From NCBI GenBank assembly GCA_030681515.1, contig JAUXSE010000063.1:1-64000 (forward strand): a stretch of 64,000 nt of DNA, given 5' to 3'. Made by a program: the position numbers and the translations under genes. Below, piece after piece: positions 60,783 to 64,000 of this stretch. The stretch is from Geothrix sp. (GTDB lineage Bacteria; Acidobacteriota; Holophagae; Holophagales; Holophagaceae). The first letter of the stretch is position 1; each line of letters starts with the position of its first letter. The notes below the pieces were generated by a model, which searched no databases, was not told where the DNA came from, and was given only the letters and a program-made list of their open reading frames with translations.

Positions 60783-61037
60783 CTAGCCGCCAGCCACCGG
60801 GGGCCAGACGGCCAAGGCCTCGCCTTCGGTCAGCACCCGGGTGGCGCGCTCCGCAGGCGCCACCCAAACACCCTCCACCAGGACGATGGCGCACTGGCCC
60901 GGGGGGATGCCCTGCCCCTGGAGCACCTCCAGCACGGTGGCGCCTGGGGCCACCTCCAGCTCCTGCTGGTGGCGCGACCTCAACTCGGCGGGGAGATGAA
61001 CCGCCAGGGATGCGAACAGCTTGAGGGAAATCCTCAT
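60783..61037 (-). CDS. MoaD/ThiS-type sulfur-carrier-like protein
   Basis: An 84-residue ubiquitin-fold protein ending in the required Gly-Gly (WPPVAGG). Beta-grasp pattern: RISLKLFASLAVHLP, ATVLEVLQGQG, ERATRVLTEGEALAVWPPV. It may carry thiocarboxylate sulfur for the tungsto-pterin cofactor of the AOR enzyme. The ATG overlaps the FAD-oxidoreductase stop in an ATGA. MoaD-like genes next to AOR genes are a recurring arrangement. Confidence 0.85.
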   Translation of the reverse strand: MRISLKLFASLAVHLPAELRSRHQQELEVAPGATVLEVLQGQGIPPGQCAIVLVEGVWVAPAERATRVLTEGEALAVWPPVAGG

Positions 61038-62278
61038 GCCACTTGATGGGCGGCGGCGAGGTAGGCGTGCATGATCCGGGTGGGATCCTCCAGCAGGCGC
61101 TGCTTCCAGACGCCCAGCCGCACCCGTCCCTCGATGAGCCCCCGGAGGGCGCCGATGTGGTCGGAGAACCCCACGCTGTTCGCTCCGACCAGGCGATCGC
61201 CGTCGAACTGCAGGTTCAGGTAGCGGTAGCGGGCCTCGTCCAGCACCTCGGTGGCTTCCCCGCCCGGCACGCCCTGCCACTCCCCGAAGGAGGAGGAGAC
61301 CAGGCCGAGGGTGGTGAGCACGTTGAACACGAAGCTGCCCTTGAAGCTGGCGGGGCGGCCAGCCATGTTGAGCGCCGCGATGCGGCCCTGCTCCACCGCA
61401 TTGGGCTGGATGGCGTTGAGCTGCCGCTTGCCCGTGAGGCAGTCCGTGGCCTCGGCCACGTCCCCCGCCGCATAGATGCCGGGGAGGCTGCTCTGCATCG
61501 CTTCATCCACCCGGATGCCCTGACCCACCTCGATGCCGCTGCCCTGCAGGAAGTCGAGGTTCGGATCCACGCCCACGACGCTCAGGTAGATGTCCGCGGG
61601 GAGGATCCGCCCGTCCGCCAGGGCGACCTGGAGGACACCGCCCCGGGAGGTGATGCCCTGGGGCTGGGTGTGGGTGAGAATCTTCACGCCCTTGGCCTCG
61701 CACCAGCGGCGGAGCAGCCCGCTGGCGGTGGGATTCATCATCCGGCGCACCATGTACCCGCTGCGGACGAGGATGGTGAGGTCCACGCCCCGGGAAAGGA
61801 GCCCCTCCATGATGATGCAGCCCACGAAACCCGCCCCCATCTGGACGATGCGGGTTCCGGGGCGGGCCTTGGCCAGGATGGCCCGGGCGTCCTCGAGGGT
61901 CCAGCAGCCATGGACGCCGGGGAGGTCCATGCCCGGGATCTGCTCCAGGCTGGGCCGCGAGCCGGTGGCGATGAGCAGCCGGTCGTAGGACAGGCTGCGC
62001 CCGCCGCCCAAGTCCACGGTGCGGGCCGCCGTGTCCACGGCCCGGGCGCGGGCCTGCACCAGCTGGATGCGCAGGCGCCCGTAGTGGTCCGCGTCCTTGC
62101 GGAGGTGGGTGCCCGCCTCATTGATGTCCCCCTTCAGCAGGTAGGGGATCGCCATGCGGGAATAGGGCGGTTCCGCTTCGCCGCAGAGCAGGGTGATCTC
62201 CGCGGCGGGGTCGGCCTTCCGTAGGGTCTCCGCCGCGACCACGCCGGCGGGCCCGCTTCCGATGATCAGGTGTCGCAT
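61034..62278 (-). CDS. FAD-dependent NAD(P)H oxidoreductase of the AOR operon
   Basis: A 414-residue pyridine-nucleotide-disulphide-family enzyme: FAD loop (HLIIGSGPAGVVAAETLRKA), second dinucleotide fold (IVQMGAGFVGCIIMEGLLSRG), and the second FAD motif (LPGIYAAGDVAEA). It lacks a redox-active CxxC near the N-terminus. It is likely the NAD(P)-reducing or electron-transfer partner of the aldehyde oxidoreductase encoded just upstream, like AorC-type subunits. Starts 16 nt after the AOR stop. Confidence 0.88.
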   Translation of the reverse strand: MRHLIIGSGPAGVVAAETLRKADPAAEITLLCGEAEPPYSRMAIPYLLKGDINEAGTHLRKDADHYGRLRIQLVQARARAVDTAARTVDLGGGRSLSYDRLLIATGSRPSLEQIPGMDLPGVHGCWTLEDARAILAKARPGTRIVQMGAGFVGCIIMEGLLSRGVDLTILVRSGYMVRRMMNPTASGLLRRWCEAKGVKILTHTQPQGITSRGGVLQVALADGRILPADIYLSVVGVDPNLDFLQGSGIEVGQGIRVDEAMQSSLPGIYAAGDVAEATDCLTGKRQLNAIQPNAVEQGRIAALNMAGRPASFKGSFVFNVLTTLGLVSSSFGEWQGVPGGEATEVLDEARYRYLNLQFDGDRLVGANSVGFSDHIGALRGLIEGRVRLGVWKQRLLEDPTRIMHAYLAAAHQVA

Positions 62279-62294
62279 TGGGATCAGCGTCCGT

Positions 62295-64000
62295 TCACAC
62301 GCCGAGACGCGTTCGCGTCTCGGCGGTAGGAACGCCTTCGGCGCTCCATCCGCGGAGCTGGTAGTACTCCGGCAGCATGATGTCGAGCTTCGACACCGCG
62401 CCCTTCTGGGGGCCCGTCTTGGCGGGTTCCTTCATCAGGCGGGGCGGCAGGTTGTCGTCCTTGGCCGTGAGGCCTGCCCCGAGGTTGAATTCCCGCTCCA
62501 GGTTCCAGATGCGTTCGCCGACGAGCAGCAGGCGATCCTCGGACCAGTCGCCCTCGCAGGCGGCCTGGATCTGGGGCTGGATATCCGACAGGCCCCAGGC
62601 GAAAGTGGTGAAGAGGCAGAGGCCGCTGGAATCCACCACGGCGGTGAGATCCTGGAAGGCCTTCAGCATGGCGGGTTTCCCTTCCGTGGCCTGGGGCTCC
62701 ATCTTCACGGGGATGCCCAGCACTTCGGGCGAAACCATGTAGCCGCGGAGGTGGCAGGCGCCCCGGTTGCTGGTGGCGTAGGCCAGGCCCATGCCCTGCA
62801 GGCCGCGGCCATCGTAGGCTGGGAACTCCTGGCCCTTGACGGTCATGGAGAGATCAGGCCGGCCGTACTTGGCGCAGAGCCGCCTGGAACCCAGGCCCAT
62901 GACCTTGCCGAAGCCCTCACCCCTGGCCGTCAGCTCCGCCAGCTTGACCATGGCCTCCGTGGATCCGAAGGGCAGCTCGAAGCCGACCTCTTCCTTGGTG
63001 AGGATGCCCAGGTCGTAGAGCTCCATGGCGGCGCCCACGGTGGCGCCGAAGGAGATGGGATCGAAGCCGTCCTCGTTGCAAAGGAAGTTGGCGTACGTGA
63101 GCGCCTCCAGATCCGACACGCCGTTGGCGGCGCCCAGGGCCCAGGCGGCCTCGTACTCCACGCCGCCGGAAGCACCGTGGTACTGGGGCTTGTCCTTGAC
63201 GCTGAAGTGGCCAGGGTCCATGCGGGAGATGCGTCCGCAGGCGATGGTGCAGCCGAAGCAGGCGCCGTTGGTGACGAGATTGGCCTTGCCGTCCGTGGGC
63301 CGCTTCTCGTGCATGGCCTCGCCGCCGATGGCCATGGCCCCCTCGAACTGCACGTCGCGGTGGTTGCGGGTGGGCAGCGCCCCCAGTTCGTTGATGACGT
63401 TCATGAGCACCTGGGTGCCGTAGGTCGGGAGTCCCTGGCCCGTGACGCCGTTGGCGGCCAGCACCTTCTTTCCGGCCTCGGTGGCGGCGAAGAACGCGTC
63501 GGGATCCGCCATCTGGTACGCATCGGTCCGCGTGCCCCTTACGGCCAGGGCCTTGAGGTTCTTCGAGCCCATGACGGCCCCGACGCCAGAGCGCCCCGCG
63601 GCCCGGTGCAGATCGTTCACGATGCCCGCATAGAGCACGCGGTTCTCACCAGCTCGCCCGATGGCGGCCACCCGGATCTGGGGATCCTGATGCTGCTTCT
63701 TGATGATCTCCTCGGTTTCCCAGACGGTCCTGCCCCAGAGGTGGGAGGCGTCCACCAGTTCGGCCTTCTCATCCGTGATGAGCAGGTAGACGGGCTTCGG
63801 GGACGCACCCTCGAAGATCACCATGTCCCAGCCCGCGAACTTCAGTTCAGCGCCAAAGTAGCCGCCGGAATTGGAGCAGGCGATGGCGCCCGTGAGCGGC
63901 CCCTTGGTGACCACGGAGTAGCGCCCGCCCGTGGCCGCCATGGTTCCCGTGAGCGGCCCCGTCACGAAGATGAGCTTGTTCTTGGGGGAGAAGGGATCCA
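62295..64000 (-). CDS. Aldehyde:ferredoxin oxidoreductase, tungsten type (5' end missing)
   Basis: The 568 residues present are the bulk of an AOR-family enzyme; the reading frame remains open to the window edge (DPFSPKNKLIFVTGPLTGT continues upstream of the first GTG), so the N-terminus (~40 residues) is outside. The [4Fe-4S] ligands are seen as ACFGCTIACGR plus the distant Cys in SSGLCLFTTF. Pterin-binding features: GGYFGAELKFAGWD, AGRSGVGAVMGSKNLKALAVRG. It should oxidise aldehydes to acids, or reduce acids, with a tungsten cofactor. Followed by a flavoprotein and a MoaD-like protein. Confidence 0.92.
   Translation of the reverse strand, partial: DPFSPKNKLIFVTGPLTGTMAATGGRYSVVTKGPLTGAIACSNSGGYFGAELKFAGWDMVIFEGASPKPVYLLITDEKAELVDASHLWGRTVWETEEIIKKQHQDPQIRVAAIGRAGENRVLYAGIVNDLHRAAGRSGVGAVMGSKNLKALAVRGTRTDAYQMADPDAFFAATEAGKKVLAANGVTGQGLPTYGTQVLMNVINELGALPTRNHRDVQFEGAMAIGGEAMHEKRPTDGKANLVTNGACFGCTIACGRISRMDPGHFSVKDKPQYHGASGGVEYEAAWALGAANGVSDLEALTYANFLCNEDGFDPISFGATVGAAMELYDLGILTKEEVGFELPFGSTEAMVKLAELTARGEGFGKVMGLGSRRLCAKYGRPDLSMTVKGQEFPAYDGRGLQGMGLAYATSNRGACHLRGYMVSPEVLGIPVKMEPQATEGKPAMLKAFQDLTAVVDSSGLCLFTTFAWGLSDIQPQIQAACEGDWSEDRLLLVGERIWNLEREFNLGAGLTAKDDNLPPRLMKEPAKTGPQKGAVSKLDIMLPEYYQLRGWSAEGVPTAETRTRLGV
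62300..62325. other. 12-bp hairpin across the AOR gene end
   Basis: CGCCGAGACGCG and CGCGTCTCGGCG are perfect inverted copies around TT, lying inside the last codons of the AOR gene. In mRNA the hairpin precedes the FAD gene and may lower or stabilise expression of the distal genes. Confidence 0.6.

Overview
This is a GC-rich stretch of a Gram-negative bacterial chromosome. Lipopolysaccharide Kdo transferase, MCE/Mla-type lipid transport, many lipoproteins and a split glyQ/glyS point to a diderm. The NrfD-type electron-transfer module with a tetraheme cytochrome, the tungsten-type aldehyde oxidoreductase operon and the DUF4388, HD-GYP and PilZ proteins point to an anaerobic or metal-respiring organism. 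Gene content and style fit Acidobacteriota class Holophagae (Geothrix/Holophaga-like) best. That placement is an inference, because the window has no rRNA gene. No tRNA, phage or CRISPR array was seen.

Layout. 1-453: no gene. 454-4972: four tightly coupled genes (DUF2339-like membrane protein, tetraheme cytochrome, Tat ferredoxin lipoprotein, NrfD quinol dehydrogenase). 4980-12543: an HD-GYP regulator, guaA with a small partner, glyQS and an orphan carbamate kinase. 12720-15287: a broken YciI-like gene and an MCE/Mla operon with a strongly degenerate ATPase. 15334-17610: a CAP-domain protein, then cysK divergent from an Rrf2/CymR-like regulator around a perfect palindrome. 17764-18537: toxin-antitoxin debris (frameshifted hicA with hicB, and a VapC tail). 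18538-31474: a hybrid histidine kinase, a very large C45-type Ntn-hydrolase, an RluA-type pseudouridine synthase, a 10-Ig-domain giant secreted protein, a lipid kinase and a secreted hypothetical protein. 31586-38673: murC-ubiX, a DUF4388/lipoprotein/ftsX operon, and ribBA-cNMP regulator-trxA. 38769-47078: a REC-ATPase regulator, waaA, a CobW GTPase, tex, a lipoprotein, lepB and an S1/P1 nuclease. 47092-48218: an IS30 remnant and an intact vapBC. 48373-59217: the M28 peptidase-aroB-TPR operon, an ABC exporter, two secreted proteins, a ThiE-shikimate kinase fusion, a phosphoesterase and a PilZ protein. 59221-64000: a POT transporter and the MoaD-like/FAD oxidoreductase/AOR operon, which runs off the right edge.

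Two genome-wide themes stand out. First, several gene ends carry short tandem arrays with 7-, 9- or 10-nt periods in unrelated sequence families. One array is read in frame as a Thr-Asp-Ser tail on GlyQ, one sits in a large nested palindrome before glyS, and one abuts the broken YciI gene. Second, five genes with no Shine-Dalgarno sequence have a -10-like hexamer (A at position 2, T at position 6) ending exactly 6 nt before the start codon, which predicts leaderless mRNAs.

Other points worth a look are the ThiE-AroK fusion, the ATPase of the MCE system that keeps only Walker A and a partial Walker B, the cysK/Rrf2 regulatory palindrome, a 10-C tract inside a REC-ATPase gene, and a RibBA whose cyclohydrolase half lacks its zinc cysteines.
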